Assembly (NCBI RefSeq): GCF_019297835.1
Contig: NZ_CP079203.1
Coordinates: forward strand, 186,001-250,000
Origin: Sphingomonas sanguinis
GTDB taxonomy: Bacteria > Pseudomonadota > Alphaproteobacteria > Sphingomonadales > Sphingomonadaceae
Direction of reading: 5' to 3'
Length of the DNA: 64,000 nt
In this document: in pieces, positions 16,197 through 27,865 of the stretch
How the letters are laid out: each line of letters starts with the position of its first letter
How positions within the stretch are numbered: the stretch's first letter is position 1
Program-made: the position numbers and the translations under genes
The notes under the pieces: model-generated
What the model was told of the DNA's origin: nothing
Databases searched by the model: none
Seen by the model: the letters and a program-made list of their open reading frames with translations, nothing else

Positions 16197-18155
16197 ATGG
16201 GCAAATCTGGATCTACCGAGACGTCTGACGTGAACGAACAGCAAATCCCGGCGGCGCTCCGAGGGGCGGACCGATTCGAGCGGCTGGTCAATTCGATCAG
16301 GGATTATGCCATCTATCTTCTGGATCGCGAAGGTCATGTCGTGAGCTGGAATGCCGGAGCCGAGCGGTTCAAGGGATACACCGCCCAAGAGATCATCGGA
16401 CAGCATTTTTCACGCTTCTATACCGACGATGATCGCGCCGCCGGCCTGCCGACGCGTGCGCTGCGGATCGCGGCGGCGGAGGGCGTTTTCGAGGCAGAGG
16501 GGTGGCGGCTGCGCAAGGACGGCACGCGCTTCTGGACAAGCGTGGTGATCGATCCGGTGCGCGACGACCAGGGGACGCTGATCGGTTTCGCGAAGGTCAC
16601 GCGCGACATTACGGACAAGCGTGAGGCCCAGCAGGCATTGCTGGAAAGCGAGCAGCGGTTCAGCCTGCTGGTGCAGGGCATAAAAGACTATGCCATCTAC
16701 ATGCTCGACCCCGTCGGCTTCGTCACCAACTGGAATCGCGGTGCGCAGGCGATCAAGGGATATCGGGCCGACGAGATCATCGGCACGCATTTCTCGACCT
16801 TCTACACCGAGGAGGATCGGCAGAGCGGCGAGCCGACGCGCGCCCTGCAGGTAGCGATCGAGCGAGGCAAGTATGAGGTCGAGGCGTGGCGGGTACGCAA
16901 GGGCGGCGCGCGGTTTCGCGCCGGTGTGCTGATCGCGCCCATCGTCGACGGCCGAGGTACGCTGATCGGCTTTGCAAAGATCACACGCGACCTGACCGAG
17001 CGCTGGCAGGCGCAGCAGGATGTCGAGCGTGCGCGCGAGGCGATGGCGCAGGCGCAGAAGATGGAGGCGGTCGGTCGGCTGACGGGCGGTGTCGCGCATG
17101 ATTTCAACAATCTGCTCACGATCATCCGCTCGTCCGCCGACTTGCTGCGCGTCCCGACGCTGTCGCCCGAAAAGCGCGACCGCTATGTCGAAGCGATCGC
17201 AGAGACTGCCGATCGTGCTGCGGCCCTGACCTCGCAACTGCTTGCCTTTTCACGTCGGCAGCCGCTGCGCCCTGAGGTGTTCGACGTCAGCGCGTGCGTT
17301 TTGGAGATGCGTCCGCTGATCGAGACGAGCGTCGGCTCCTCGATCGTCATCGCGATAGAGGGGAGTGAGGCCGCGATCGTCAACGCGGATCGCAATCAGT
17401 TCGAAACCGCGTTGCTGAACCTCGTCATCAACGCCCGCGATGCGATGCCCGCGGGCGGTACGCTGACGCTGGCCAGTGCGACCGTCGACGGCTTGCCCGC
17501 ATTGCGCGGCCACGGCCCGGCGAGCGGCCGCTTCGTAGCGTTACGTGTCGCAGACAATGGCAGCGGCATCGCACCGGACACGATGAAGAATATCTTCGAG
17601 CCGTTCTTCACCACCAAACCCATGAACAAGGGCACCGGCCTGGGGCTTAGTCAGGTGCACGGTTTCGCCAAACAGTCCGGGGGCGACGTCGACGTCGAGA
17701 GCCAAGTCGGTATCGGGACGGCCTTCACGCTTTACCTACCCTTCGCGGCAGGCATGCAGCCGGTGCACCCCGTGTCCGACATTCCGAAGCACGCCGCGGT
17801 CACTCGGCGCATCCTGCTCGTCGAGGACAATGAGGCCGTCGGTCAGTTCGCGCGGAGCCTGTTCGAGGAACTGGGGCAGATCGTCACCTGGGTGCAGAGC
17901 GGAGAGGACGCCCTGGCGCTGCTCGAGCGGGCGCACGAAAAGATCGATCTCGTCTTCAGCGACGTCATCATGCCCGGCATCAACGGCCTGGACCTTGCCC
18001 GCCGCATCCGTGATCGCTGGCCAGCGATGCCCGTCATCCTCACTACCGGGTATAGCGATGCGCTGGCAGAGCATCAGAACCATGGCTTTCCCTTGCTGCG
18101 CAAACCCTATTCGGTCAGCGGCCTGACGGCGTTCATCAGCTGCGCTGAAGTGTGA
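16197..18155 (+). CDS. PAS-PAS hybrid sensor histidine kinase with C-terminal receiver
   Basis: 652 aa, no membrane segment, so a cytosolic sensor. Two PAS domains (about residues 28-140 and 157-268) are strikingly alike (KGYxxxEIIGxHFSxFYT and [12 protein letters not shown] in both). The HisKA domain carries [11 protein letters not shown] with phospho-acceptor His301. The HATPase domain shows [17 protein letters not shown] and [12 protein letters not shown] receiver domain follows ([12 protein letters not shown], acceptor Asp in [12 protein letters not shown]). It therefore autophosphorylates and passes phosphate to its own receiver or onward. Start options are TTG 16191, GTG 16194 or ATG 16197, and I took the ATG. 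No cognate DNA-binding regulator is adjacent; the downstream single-domain regulator is a candidate partner. Confidence 0.93.
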   Translation: MGKSGSTETSDVNEQQIPAALRGADRFERLVNSIRDYAIYLLDREGHVVSWNAGAERFKGYTAQEIIGQHFSRFYTDDDRAAGLPTRALRIAAAEGVFEAEGWRLRKDGTRFWTSVVIDPVRDDQGTLIGFAKVTRDITDKREAQQALLESEQRFSLLVQGIKDYAIYMLDPVGFVTNWNRGAQAIKGYRADEIIGTHFSTFYTEEDRQSGEPTRALQVAIERGKYEVEAWRVRKGGARFRAGVLIAPIVDGRGTLIGFAKITRDLTERWQAQQDVERAREAMAQAQKMEAVGRLTGGVAHDFNNLLTIIRSSADLLRVPTLSPEKRDRYVEAIAETADRAAALTSQLLAFSRRQPLRPEVFDVSACVLEMRPLIETSVGSSIVIAIEGSEAAIVNADRNQFETALLNLVINARDAMPAGGTLTLASATVDGLPALRGHGPASGRFVALRVADNGSGIAPDTMKNIFEPFFTTKPMNKGTGLGLSQVHGFAKQSGGDVDVESQVGIGTAFTLYLPFAAGMQPVHPVSDIPKHAAVTRRILLVEDNEAVGQFARSLFEELGQIVTWVQSGEDALALLERAHEKIDLVFSDVIMPGINGLDLARRIRDRWPAMPVILTTGYSDALAEHQNHGFPLLRKPYSVSGLTAFISCAEV

Positions 18156-18454
18156 TGGGCTCGGCATGTTCGGAACGGCGATTGAGGGGATGTGCGGGGC
18201 CGGATGACCGCGCGTCTCCTTGCCGCTGGCGAATAGAGCGATCGCTATATCCGGCCGTTCCTGCATGACCAACGTAGCTCGACCAGCAAGCGACGCTGGA
18301 ACACTGGTTCGATCCGCAAGATCTGAGCTTTGTCGGAACGCCACGATCAGACTGATCGAAATTAGTCCGTGACGGCTTGATTTGCGATAGCCGTCATTTT
18401 TGCTACGTCATGGCCAAGGATGCGCCAGGGGGCTGTCCGCATCCGGGTATCCGA

Positions 18455-20227
18455 ATGAACCGTTCGCAGCCTACCAGTTTCTTCGATCGGATCGTCATCT
18501 GGTCACTTCAACTTCAGCTCGCGCCAGCGACGCAATATCTGCTGACGGCGACCGCGGTCCTCGTGGTGGGGTTGGCGCGCATCCTTTTCGTCCCCGCGAC
18601 GCTGCCCTGGCTGCTCTTTATTCCAGTGACGATGGCCATCACCTTGGTGATGGGGAAGGGGCCAGGCTTGTTCGCCGCGGTGCTATCCATAGCGACCGGC
18701 GTCATGTCGTTGGGCTCGCTTGCCCACCCCACCTGGATACCGCGAGAGCAATGGGTGGCGGCGTCCCTGTTCTTTCTCGTCATCGTCGCCCTCGTCATGC
18801 TGGCCGCCGAACTCAGGGAGTCGTTACGGCGAGCGCGGCGGCTGAATGAGGAACTGGTCGAGAGCGAACGGCTAGCGGTCGAGCGGCAGGCCTTTCTGTC
18901 CAGCGTTCTTTCAAGCTCGACGGATTGCATCAAGGTGCTCGACCTCGACGGCAAGCTGACTTTCATGAGCGACGGTGGTCAGCGAGTGATGGAGATCAGC
19001 GACTTCAACGACGTTGCCGGGTGCCCCTGGCCGGATTTTTGGCAGGATACCGGCAACGCGGACGCCAAGGCTTCGATCGTATCGGCTTGCAGGGGTGAAG
19101 CATCCAGTTTCATCGGAAAAGCGGACACCTATCGCGGGACGCCAAAATGGTGGCACGTCGCGGTCAGTCCTATTTCCGGGCCGGATGGCAGCCCTGATCG
19201 TATCCTCTCCGTATCCCGCGACATCACGGACCTGCGCGCCAGTGAGGAAGAGCGCGACCGTTTCGTGCGGTTGGCCGAAAACAGCACCGACTTCATCAGC
19301 ATGGCACGTCTGGACGGCGGCGTCTTCTATCTGAACGACGCGGCAAAGCGGCTCGTCGGCCTGGAGGAGGCCAATATCGATCGCCTTGCCATTGCCGACT
19401 TCTTCCCGGCCGAACAGGTCGAGACGGTTGCGGATAAGGTGCTCCCAGCGGTCGAGCGGGATGGGCATTGGGCAGGCGAACTGGACTTCCGGCATTTTCG
19501 CACCGGGGAGCTCATCCCGGTCCTCTACACCGTCTTTCCGATAACCGACGCGACCGGCGCCCTGATCGGCTACGGCACGGTCACACGCGACTTTCGCGAA
19601 CGCCGTCGGGCTGAAGACGATATGCGCCTGATGAATGGCGAACTGGCGCACCGTCTCAAGAACGTGCTTGCCGTCGTCCAGTCGATAACCGCGCAGACGT
19701 TGCGCGGCATCCCCGAGGCGGCGGCGGCAAGCCAGACGCTGTCCGCACGCCTGGTGGCACTTGGCGCTGCGACCGATTTGCTGACCGGAAGTTCCTGGCG
19801 TTCGGCCGATCTGCGCGAGATCGCGATCCAGGCTCTGTCACCGCATGGCCGGATCGACGAGCGGATCTTGCTGTCCGGCCCTTCCGTGACGCTGAAGTCG
19901 GAGCTGACGGTCGCTTTCGCGCTGGCGCTCCATGAATTGGCGACCAACGCGGCGAAATATGGTGCGTTGTCGAACGACGTCGGCACGGTGACGCTGGATT
20001 GGTCGATAGACGGAGAAGGGGAGGATGCATCGCTGGCCGTGCGTTGGCAGGAATTGGGAGGGCCAGCGGTCACGCCACCCGAACGCAAAGGCTTTGGTTC
20101 GGTCCTGATAGAGCGATCCATGCGTTCCTATTTCAGTGGCAAGGCCGCGACGGACTATCGGCCTGAGGGATTGGTGTTTGAACTGGAAGCGCGGCTCGCC
20201 GACGCTGCTATCGTGACCGGGAATTAA
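18455..20227 (+). CDS. HWE-family sensor histidine kinase with membrane N-terminus and PAS domains
   Basis: 590 aa. The N-terminus has three to four hydrophobic segments (about residues 25-120), resembling a DUF4118-type membrane module. Two PAS regions follow (STDCIKVLDLDGKLTFMSDG and STDFISMARLDGGVFYLND), each ending in an SVSRDITD or TVTRDFRERR PAC segment. The kinase core has GELAHRLKNVLAVVQSI with His399, the N-box HELATNAAKYGALS and the WQE motif that define the HWE family common in alphaproteobacteria. The start is uncertain: ATG 18455 or in-frame ATG 18410, neither with a good ribosome site. It is followed 2 bp later by a single-domain regulator, its likely phospho-partner. The preceding gap of roughly 300 bp shows no gene. 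Confidence 0.9.
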   Translation: MNRSQPTSFFDRIVIWSLQLQLAPATQYLLTATAVLVVGLARILFVPATLPWLLFIPVTMAITLVMGKGPGLFAAVLSIATGVMSLGSLAHPTWIPREQWVAASLFFLVIVALVMLAAELRESLRRARRLNEELVESERLAVERQAFLSSVLSSSTDCIKVLDLDGKLTFMSDGGQRVMEISDFNDVAGCPWPDFWQDTGNADAKASIVSACRGEASSFIGKADTYRGTPKWWHVAVSPISGPDGSPDRILSVSRDITDLRASEEERDRFVRLAENSTDFISMARLDGGVFYLNDAAKRLVGLEEANIDRLAIADFFPAEQVETVADKVLPAVERDGHWAGELDFRHFRTGELIPVLYTVFPITDATGALIGYGTVTRDFRERRRAEDDMRLMNGELAHRLKNVLAVVQSITAQTLRGIPEAAAASQTLSARLVALGAATDLLTGSSWRSADLREIAIQALSPHGRIDERILLSGPSVTLKSELTVAFALALHELATNAAKYGALSNDVGTVTLDWSIDGEGEDASLAVRWQELGGPAVTPPERKGFGSVLIERSMRSYFSGKAATDYRPEGLVFELEARLADAAIVTGN

Positions 20228-20229
20228 GC

Positions 20230-20610
20230 GTGGGTCAGAGTATGCCGATCGGCAGCAAAACAATCCTGATCGTGGAGGACGAAGCCTTGGTCAGGTTCGA
20301 CCTAATCGACTTCTTCGCCCATGCCGGGTGGCGGGTCTTCGACGCGGAGAATGCCGACGAAGCCATCCGCCTTCTTGATGCGCACGACGAAATTCGCGTC
20401 GTCCTGACCGATGTACAAATGCCGGGGTCAATGGATGGCGTGAAACTCGCACATTATGTTCGCGAGCGCTTCCCCCCGGCGGTCTTGTTCGTCGTATCCG
20501 GTAACGTTCCGATCCCGAAAAGCGAATTGCCTGCGCGAGCGACGTTTCTGCCCAAACCTTTCGATCCTCACCGTCTTTTGCGCCAGATCGAGGAGGTGGC
20601 GCAGGCGTGA
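20230..20610 (+). CDS. Single-domain response regulator (receiver only)
   Basis: 126 aa receiver. Acidic residues are in ILIVEDEALVRFDL, the phospho-acceptor Asp is in VVLTDVQMPGSMDG, the switch Ser in LFVVSGNVP and the conserved Lys in TFLPKPFDP. There is no output domain. The GTG start lies two bases after the HWE kinase stop, so the pair is cotranscribed and probably cognate. Such regulators act as phosphate shuttles or sinks, or bind a target protein directly, as in alphaproteobacterial general-stress and motility circuits. The specific target is not visible here. Confidence 0.9.
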   Translation: MGQSMPIGSKTILIVEDEALVRFDLIDFFAHAGWRVFDAENADEAIRLLDAHDEIRVVLTDVQMPGSMDGVKLAHYVRERFPPAVLFVVSGNVPIPKSELPARATFLPKPFDPHRLLRQIEEVAQA

Positions 20611-20741
20611 CTTCTTCAAAAGCCATGGGCGCCGTGACAGTCGTTCGCTAAGCGGGAATCGCAGGCTCGATCACGCCCCGCCGCTTACGTCTCTGATGGC
20701 ACCGACCTTCGGCTGACAACCGTGTATTTCCGGCGCCAGCG

Positions 20742-21329
20742 TCACGGCTTTGGCGAGGTGGGTGGGGTCGGGGCCGCGTCGCCCGCCTTGCGCAGCGCAT
20801 CGATCTCGGCGGCGGTCTTGAAGTCGAGAAGCTCGATCTGGAATACGAGGTCCGCATTGGCGGGGATCGGTCCGGAGGCTTGCGCCCCATAGCCGAGCGC
20901 CGGGGGGATGCAGAGCCGCATGATGCCGCCCCGGCCGACCATCTGCAGCCCTTCCGAAAATCCGGGGACGACGCCGTTCACCGGCATCGGCGTCTGCATG
21001 GCCTGGTCGATGACTGCGCCTGTCGTCTTCAGATAGCCGATATAGTTGACGAGCACCATCGCGTCCGCAGGGGGCTTGGGTCCGCTCGCCGCACGCAGCA
21101 CCGTATAGCCCAGGCCGGACGGGGTCTGCATGGCGCAAGACCGCTGCGATGCGGGCACGATGGGCGTCAGTGGCATGGGAATGATGCCGGCATCCGGCGC
21201 TGCCTTCGGGGCGGGGGCTTTTGCCACCTTTCCGATCTGCGCCGCCAGCGGGGCTGAGGCGCCTGCCACCGTCGCGGAAAGCAGAAGGGCGATGGACAGC
21301 CGATGAAGGGCGGGGGGAATGGACATCAT
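20742..21329 (-). CDS. FKBP-type peptidyl-prolyl cis-trans isomerase, exported
   Basis: 195 aa. A signal peptide covers about residues 1-30 (LSIALLLSATVAGASAPLAA), followed by a Pro/Ala-rich linker and an FKBP domain. Visible FKBP features are VLVNYIGYLKTTGAVID, VVPGFSEGLQMVGRGGIMRLCIPPALGYG, and LVFQIELLDF. The LGYG segment and the G-F-x-E-G-L run are catalytic-pocket landmarks. It should assist folding of periplasmic or outer-membrane proteins, of which this window encodes many. The gene stands alone, convergent with the response regulator. A weak inverted repeat (TAAGCGG at 20649, CCGCTTA at 20681) lies between them. Confidence 0.9.
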   Translation of the reverse strand: MMSIPPALHRLSIALLLSATVAGASAPLAAQIGKVAKAPAPKAAPDAGIIPMPLTPIVPASQRSCAMQTPSGLGYTVLRAASGPKPPADAMVLVNYIGYLKTTGAVIDQAMQTPMPVNGVVPGFSEGLQMVGRGGIMRLCIPPALGYGAQASGPIPANADLVFQIELLDFKTAAEIDALRKAGDAAPTPPTSPKP

Positions 21330-21388
21330 GGCCGCACTCGTAATCGGCCTCGGCCCGGTAGATCAAGCCGCGCCGGTGCGGGAGCGGC

Positions 21389-21856
21389 CTAGGGCCTCAC
21401 TTGACGGAGTGCCCGCATCAGCGACGCGTCCAGTGCGGAGAGGAAACGCGAGCGATCCTCCTTTCCGAACGGAGGTGGTCCGCCGACGCGATCGCCCCCC
21501 GCGCGCAGGTCGGCCATGATGGCCCGCACCGCGACGGCGTTTCCGATCGAGCTGGTGGTGAACGGCTTGCCATTAGGGGCGATCACGGCCGCGCCCAGCT
21601 TGAGGCAGCGATCGGCCAACAGGATGTCGGCGGTGATGATGATCGCCATGGCGTCGGTGCGCTCGACGATCCAGTCATCCGCCGCATCGAAGCCGTCGCC
21701 GACTACCATGCGCGTAATCAACGGATGCTGTGGAACGCGGAGCGGCGCGTTGCTGACCACCGTCACCGGAACGTCCAGGCGGTAGGCGACGCGATAGATT
21801 TCGTCCTTCACCGGACAGGCGTCGGCGTCGACGAGGATATAGGGCCGGTTTTCCAC
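21389..21856 (-). CDS. YaiI/YqxD (DUF188, UPF0178) family protein
   Basis: 155 aa, the usual length of this family. Landmarks are the N-terminal ILVDADACPVKDEIYRVAYR, the MVVGDGFDAADDWIVERTDA segment and ITADILLADRCLKLGAAVIAPNG, typical of a PIN-like fold with clustered acidic residues. Function is not established; a nuclease-like role is inferred from the fold. I chose the GTG at 21856, immediately before the conserved start of the domain, because upstream in-frame sequence has no homology. It is tandem with the NTF2-like gene, 89 bp apart. Confidence 0.85.
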   Translation of the reverse strand: MENRPYILVDADACPVKDEIYRVAYRLDVPVTVVSNAPLRVPQHPLITRMVVGDGFDAADDWIVERTDAMAIIITADILLADRCLKLGAAVIAPNGKPFTTSSIGNAVAVRAIMADLRAGGDRVGGPPPFGKEDRSRFLSALDASLMRALRQVRP

Positions 21857-21945
21857 GGCGCGGCCATGCCATGGTTGCGGATCGGAGCGCAATGTTGCGT
21901 TCCCCCCTGGACCGGTCGCGCTGGACTTTGCCCTCGCCGTGCCAG

Positions 21946-22425
21946 CTATCTGTCGCTGGCTTCCTGTTCTTCGGGGGTTGCGCTGCGATGGCCGTAGCTG
22001 AGTACGCTGGTGATCCGCCACGCACCGTTCCGCTTCGCCCAGACCATCACGAATTTCGCGATACCCTCGCAACGTCCGGTCGCCAGCTCGCAGAACCGGT
22101 GCTCGCCTTCCTCTATCGCTCCATAGTCCTTGATCGGATAGACGCGGAGCGTGGCCGGGATCAGTTCTCGCCTGACCTTGCCGCAGATATATTTGCGAAC
22201 GCCGTCCACCATGGCATCCCGCCCGAACGTCGCTCCGCCGGTGTCGTGATAGAAGGAAAGCCCTGGGTCGAAATAGTCGGAGAAGGTCGGCAGATCGCAG
22301 CGATTATAGGCGTCGAACACCTTTGCATCGAGCGCACCGATCTCCTGGGCCAAGCCGTCGGTCGGCGTTGCTACCGATGACGCGACAAGCGATGCGGTGA
22401 GGGCGATGGCGGTCATCATGCTCAT
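21946..22425 (-). CDS. Exported NTF2-like (DUF4440-type) protein
   Basis: 159 aa. A short signal sequence (MMTAIALTASLVASSVA) precedes an NTF2-like cone fold recognised from FDAYNRCDLPTFSDYFDPGL, DAMVDGVRKYICG and GAWRITSVLSYGH. The family includes SnoaL-like cyclases, ketosteroid isomerases and many small-molecule-binding proteins of unknown role. Two Cys residues (in NRCDL and ICGKV) might pair in the periplasm. No partner gene identifies a substrate. It is tandem with the GT39-type gene upstream, 43 bp away. Confidence 0.75.
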   Translation of the reverse strand: MSMMTAIALTASLVASSVATPTDGLAQEIGALDAKVFDAYNRCDLPTFSDYFDPGLSFYHDTGGATFGRDAMVDGVRKYICGKVRRELIPATLRVYPIKDYGAIEEGEHRFCELATGRCEGIAKFVMVWAKRNGAWRITSVLSYGHRSATPEEQEASDR

Positions 22426-22468
22426 GCTCCTGTCGATTTCCTGACGTACCGTTGGGGTTCGGCCTCGA

Positions 22469-23986
22469 TCACGAAAAGTTCTTCAACTCGGGCCACAGCA
22501 TTTCCAGCCTGGGCGTCAGCCCTTCGCAAAACGCGATCACCTTGCCGTTCTCATTCGCCATCGCATAGCGCGACCAGGTGGTGTCGAGCAGCGTCGCCGA
22601 GCGGCAATAGGGGCGCAGTCCGGCCATGTCGCCCTGCACCGACAGGATGTTAGTCGGCCGGTGTCCCCGCAGGCCCCAGAGATAATATTGATTGTGGCCG
22701 CTAACCACGGGAAGACGGCCTTGGCCATACAGATCGAGCGCCGCGGCTTCCCCGTAATTCTCGACCTTGATGACGGTTGAGGCACGTTGCGCGGCCGGGA
22801 TGCGGTTCCATGCGGCCTCCACCTGTCGCACGAAATCGCGCCAGCCCAGCTGGTCCGCCATGACCTGGGGCAGGGCGGTGCCCTTGAAGCTGCGTTCCTG
22901 CTGCTGCGGCGCGACGCCCAGATGACGCATATAGTCGATGAGGGCGGGTGGCGACAGGATCGGCAAGGCCAGCGGGGCGACCAAGGCGGAAAAGGCCAAA
23001 GCCGCCGTGCCTGCGATCCCGATGGCGATTCTGCCGATCGCGCCGTTCAGGCCCGATGCTATCGTGATCGCGCCGATCGTGAAGAATGTCGGGTAGAGCG
23101 GAGCGAGGTAATAATCCTTGCCGTGACCCAGCCGTACGATGACGACGACCACGATCGCGGCGATGACCAGAAAGCGCAGGTCGTGCAGGCGGCGAACGAA
23201 AAACGGCGCGATCAGCCCCGTGATCCACAAGGGCGCGAGGACGGGGTTCATGACCATGAGCTGGTTGATCAGGAAGGGCAGCGCCGGAATGTCCGCATTC
23301 TTTCCCTTCGCGGCGGCGCCCAGTTCCAGAAACGGAAAGCCATGGACATATTGCCAGAGAAACGACGGCAGCGCGATCGCCGCCGCCAGGGCCACGCCCA
23401 TCCATAAGGCGGGCCGGAGGAAGAGACGCCGCTGCGGCGTGCAGAGCAGGCCGACGCCCAGTCCCACGATCCAGAAGACCATCGCATATTTGATCTGCAG
23501 GGCGAGCCCCGCGACAATTCCGGCCACGATCAGGGCGCGGTCGTTTCCCTGCCGATCGGCGCGCACGAACAGACAGGCGATGGCGCTCCAGGCCAGCGGC
23601 TCGAACGCGGATGTATTCAGTGTCGCCGCCATCCCCATGAACATGGGCGCGATGGCGCAGGCGAGACCGGTCAGCGCTTCGCCGGATCGCCCGCCCCCCA
23701 GCTGTCGGGCAAAGCGCATCGCGAGCCAGACCAGTGCGCCTGCCGCAAGCGCCGCTGGAATGCGCAGGCCCCAGGCCCCAAGACCGAGCTTGTAAAGCAA
23801 GGCGGCCATGATCGGCACGCCCGGAGGCTGATCGACATAACCGAAGGCGGGATGCTGGCCGCAGACGATGAAGTACAGCTCGTCGCGGAACAGGTCGTAT
23901 CGTCCACCCAGCGCAAGATGGAAAATCGCAACCAGGGCCGCAGCGGCGAGCGCTGTCGTCTCCGGTTTCGACCGCGATGTCCCCAT
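22469..23986 (-). CDS. GT39/ArnT-like membrane glycosyltransferase
   Basis: 505 aa integral membrane protein with about ten to twelve hydrophobic segments. The first extracytoplasmic loop holds the acidic pair Asp35-Glu36 in YDLFRDELYFI, the catalytic signature of the PMT_2/GT-C superfamily. It is followed by FGYVDQPPGVPIMAALLYK and HGKDYYLAPLYPTFFTIGA. A soluble C-terminal domain (about 350-505) has NYGEAAALDLYGQ. Enzymes of this type transfer sugars from polyprenyl-phosphate donors to lipids or proteins at the outer face of the inner membrane. The acceptor here is unknown. The start is taken as ATG 23986; an in-frame TTG at 24001 is possible. Confidence 0.86.
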   Translation of the reverse strand: MGTSRSKPETTALAAAALVAIFHLALGGRYDLFRDELYFIVCGQHPAFGYVDQPPGVPIMAALLYKLGLGAWGLRIPAALAAGALVWLAMRFARQLGGGRSGEALTGLACAIAPMFMGMAATLNTSAFEPLAWSAIACLFVRADRQGNDRALIVAGIVAGLALQIKYAMVFWIVGLGVGLLCTPQRRLFLRPALWMGVALAAAIALPSFLWQYVHGFPFLELGAAAKGKNADIPALPFLINQLMVMNPVLAPLWITGLIAPFFVRRLHDLRFLVIAAIVVVVIVRLGHGKDYYLAPLYPTFFTIGAITIASGLNGAIGRIAIGIAGTAALAFSALVAPLALPILSPPALIDYMRHLGVAPQQQERSFKGTALPQVMADQLGWRDFVRQVEAAWNRIPAAQRASTVIKVENYGEAAALDLYGQGRLPVVSGHNQYYLWGLRGHRPTNILSVQGDMAGLRPYCRSATLLDTTWSRYAMANENGKVIAFCEGLTPRLEMLWPELKNFS

Positions 23987-26552
<2,566 letters not shown>

Positions 26553-26570
26553 GCCGGTCGGTGCAATCAG

Positions 26571-26618
26571 GGGGCGTGGCGTGCCCGGACACAGGTCCGG
26601 CCGCCACGCCCCTTTTTT
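26571..26618 (+). terminator. Strong intrinsic terminator of katG
   Basis: GGGGCGTGGCG (26571-26581) pairs perfectly with CGCCACGCCCC (26602-26612). An inner CCGGAC/GTCCGG stem (26585-26590 and 26595-26600) extends the hairpin, and TTTTTT follows at 26613-26618. This is the clearest terminator in the window. Confidence 0.93.
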
Positions 26619-26687
26619 GTTTCTGCTTCCCGTGTCGGATCGTAGCGCATTTGCCTCTCCCATGATGGGGAAGGGCAGCCATCCAAT

Positions 26688-27422
26688 TTATGCGGTCGCG
26701 CCGCCATCGATGTTTAGGGTCGTGCCGGTGATATAGCTTGCATCCGGCCCGGCAAGGAACGCGACGGCACCCGCAATCTCCTCGACCTTGCCGTAGCGGC
26801 CGAGCGGGATGGCCCCCAGCACCTGCCCGGCGAAATCGCTGTCGGCGGGGTTCATGTCGGTGTCGATCGGTCCCGGCTGCACGGTGTTGACCAGGATGTT
26901 GCGCGACGCGAGGTCCTTCGCCCAGCCGCGCGCCAGTGCCGCGACCGCCGCCTTGGTCGCGCTGTAGACCGTGGTCGCGGGGAAGGCCATCTCGCCCGAG
27001 ATGCTGCCGATCAGGATGATCCGGCCGCCGTCGCGCAGATGTGGCAGGGCCGCGCGGGTGCCGACGTGCAGGCCCTTCACATTGACCCCGAACTGGCGGT
27101 CATAGGTTTCGTCGGTGTCCTCGGCGATGGAGGAGAATTCGGCCACCCCGGCATTGTGGACGAGGATGTCGATCCCCCCCAATGCCGCGGCGGCCTGTTC
27201 GACGCCCGCACGCTGCGAGGCCGGATCGGCGGCGTCGGCCTGAAAGGCGAAGGCGGTGCTGCCCGCGCTCTCGATCGCCGCCACCGTGGCGTCGGCTGCC
27301 GCCTTGTTACCAGCATAGGTGATCGCAACCGCCGCGCCTTCGGCCGCCAACCGCTTGGCGATGGCCGAGCCGATGCCGCGCGATCCGCCGGTGACGAGCG
27401 CTGTTTTGCCCTGAACTGACAT
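26688..27422 (-). CDS. SDR-family oxidoreductase
   Basis: 244 aa classical SDR with TGGSRGIG (residues 12-19), HNAG in place of NNAG, a catalytic Ser in IGSISGE and the YSATK active site. It ends with ITGTTLNIDGGATA. The cofactor is probably NADPH, as a Gly-Ser-Arg cofactor loop is seen. The ATG at 27422 has GGAGAATTCAC directly before it. It is divergent from an ArsR-type regulator across 131 bp. The pairing is common for SDRs induced by electrophiles, aldehydes or solvents. The substrate is not known. Confidence 0.87.
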   Translation of the reverse strand: MSVQGKTALVTGGSRGIGSAIAKRLAAEGAAVAITYAGNKAAADATVAAIESAGSTAFAFQADAADPASQRAGVEQAAAALGGIDILVHNAGVAEFSSIAEDTDETYDRQFGVNVKGLHVGTRAALPHLRDGGRIILIGSISGEMAFPATTVYSATKAAVAALARGWAKDLASRNILVNTVQPGPIDTDMNPADSDFAGQVLGAIPLGRYGKVEEIAGAVAFLAGPDASYITGTTLNIDGGATA

Positions 27423-27494
27423 GTGAATTCTCCAAAATTCTGGCCCGCGATCACGGCATCGTGCGCTGTCGGCAGGATGGGAGATGGGGTGATG

Positions 27495-27523
27495 GTTCAA
27501 CAGTTCAATAATGCCGAACTATT
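27495..27523. promoter_or_regulatory. Candidate operator between the SDR and ArsR-type genes
   Basis: AGTTC (27502-27506) and GAACT (27516-27520) form an inverted repeat with nine bases between. The left arm is duplicated as GTTCAA at 27495-27500 and again at 27503-27508. The stretch is locally AT-rich and lies 34 bp before the ArsR-type start and about 75 bp before the SDR start, a suitable place for autoregulation and control of the SDR. Confidence 0.4.
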
Positions 27524-27553
27524 AAATTTGCGGGGATACCCTATATCGACGTC

Positions 27554-27865
27554 ATGCCCCGCTTCACCCATCCCCGGCTGGAGGACGTTCCGCTCGATCT
27601 GGCGCTGCATGCGCTGGCCGATCCCAATCGGCTGGCCATGGTGGCGCGTCTCGCCGCGACCGAGCGGTTGAGCTGCACCGACGCCGCCCCGTGCGAGTCC
27701 ATCCCGAAAAGCACGCTGTCCAACCACTTGAAATTGCTGCGCGCGGCGGGCTTGATCGAGACGACGCAGGCCGGGCGCGAGATGATCAACACGCTGCGAC
27801 GCGCCGAATTCGACCGGCGCTTTCCCGGTCTGCTCGACGCGGTCCTCGCCAACCGGGCCGCATGA
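27554..27865 (+). CDS. ArsR-family winged-helix transcriptional regulator
   Basis: 103 aa. The winged helix is visible in LHALADPNRLAMVARLAA, the recognition helix in SIPKSTLSNHLKLLRAAGLI, and the wing in ETTQAGREMINTLRRAEFD. There is no cluster of Cys ligands (one Cys in LSCTDA, one in APCES), so a metal sensor is unlikely and redox or organic-ligand sensing is possible. It is divergent from an SDR gene and probably represses it together with itself. It is convergent with and directly abuts the flavin monooxygenase gene. Confidence 0.88.
   Translation: MPRFTHPRLEDVPLDLALHALADPNRLAMVARLAATERLSCTDAAPCESIPKSTLSNHLKLLRAAGLIETTQAGREMINTLRRAEFDRRFPGLLDAVLANRAA

Noticed and set aside
26653..26684. 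CCTCTCCCATGATGGGGAAGG resembling an arm of the composite palindromes
   Set aside because: Only one short stem is present, without the outer ATTCCTCCCC/GGGGAGGAAT ends, so I do not count it as a third copy.
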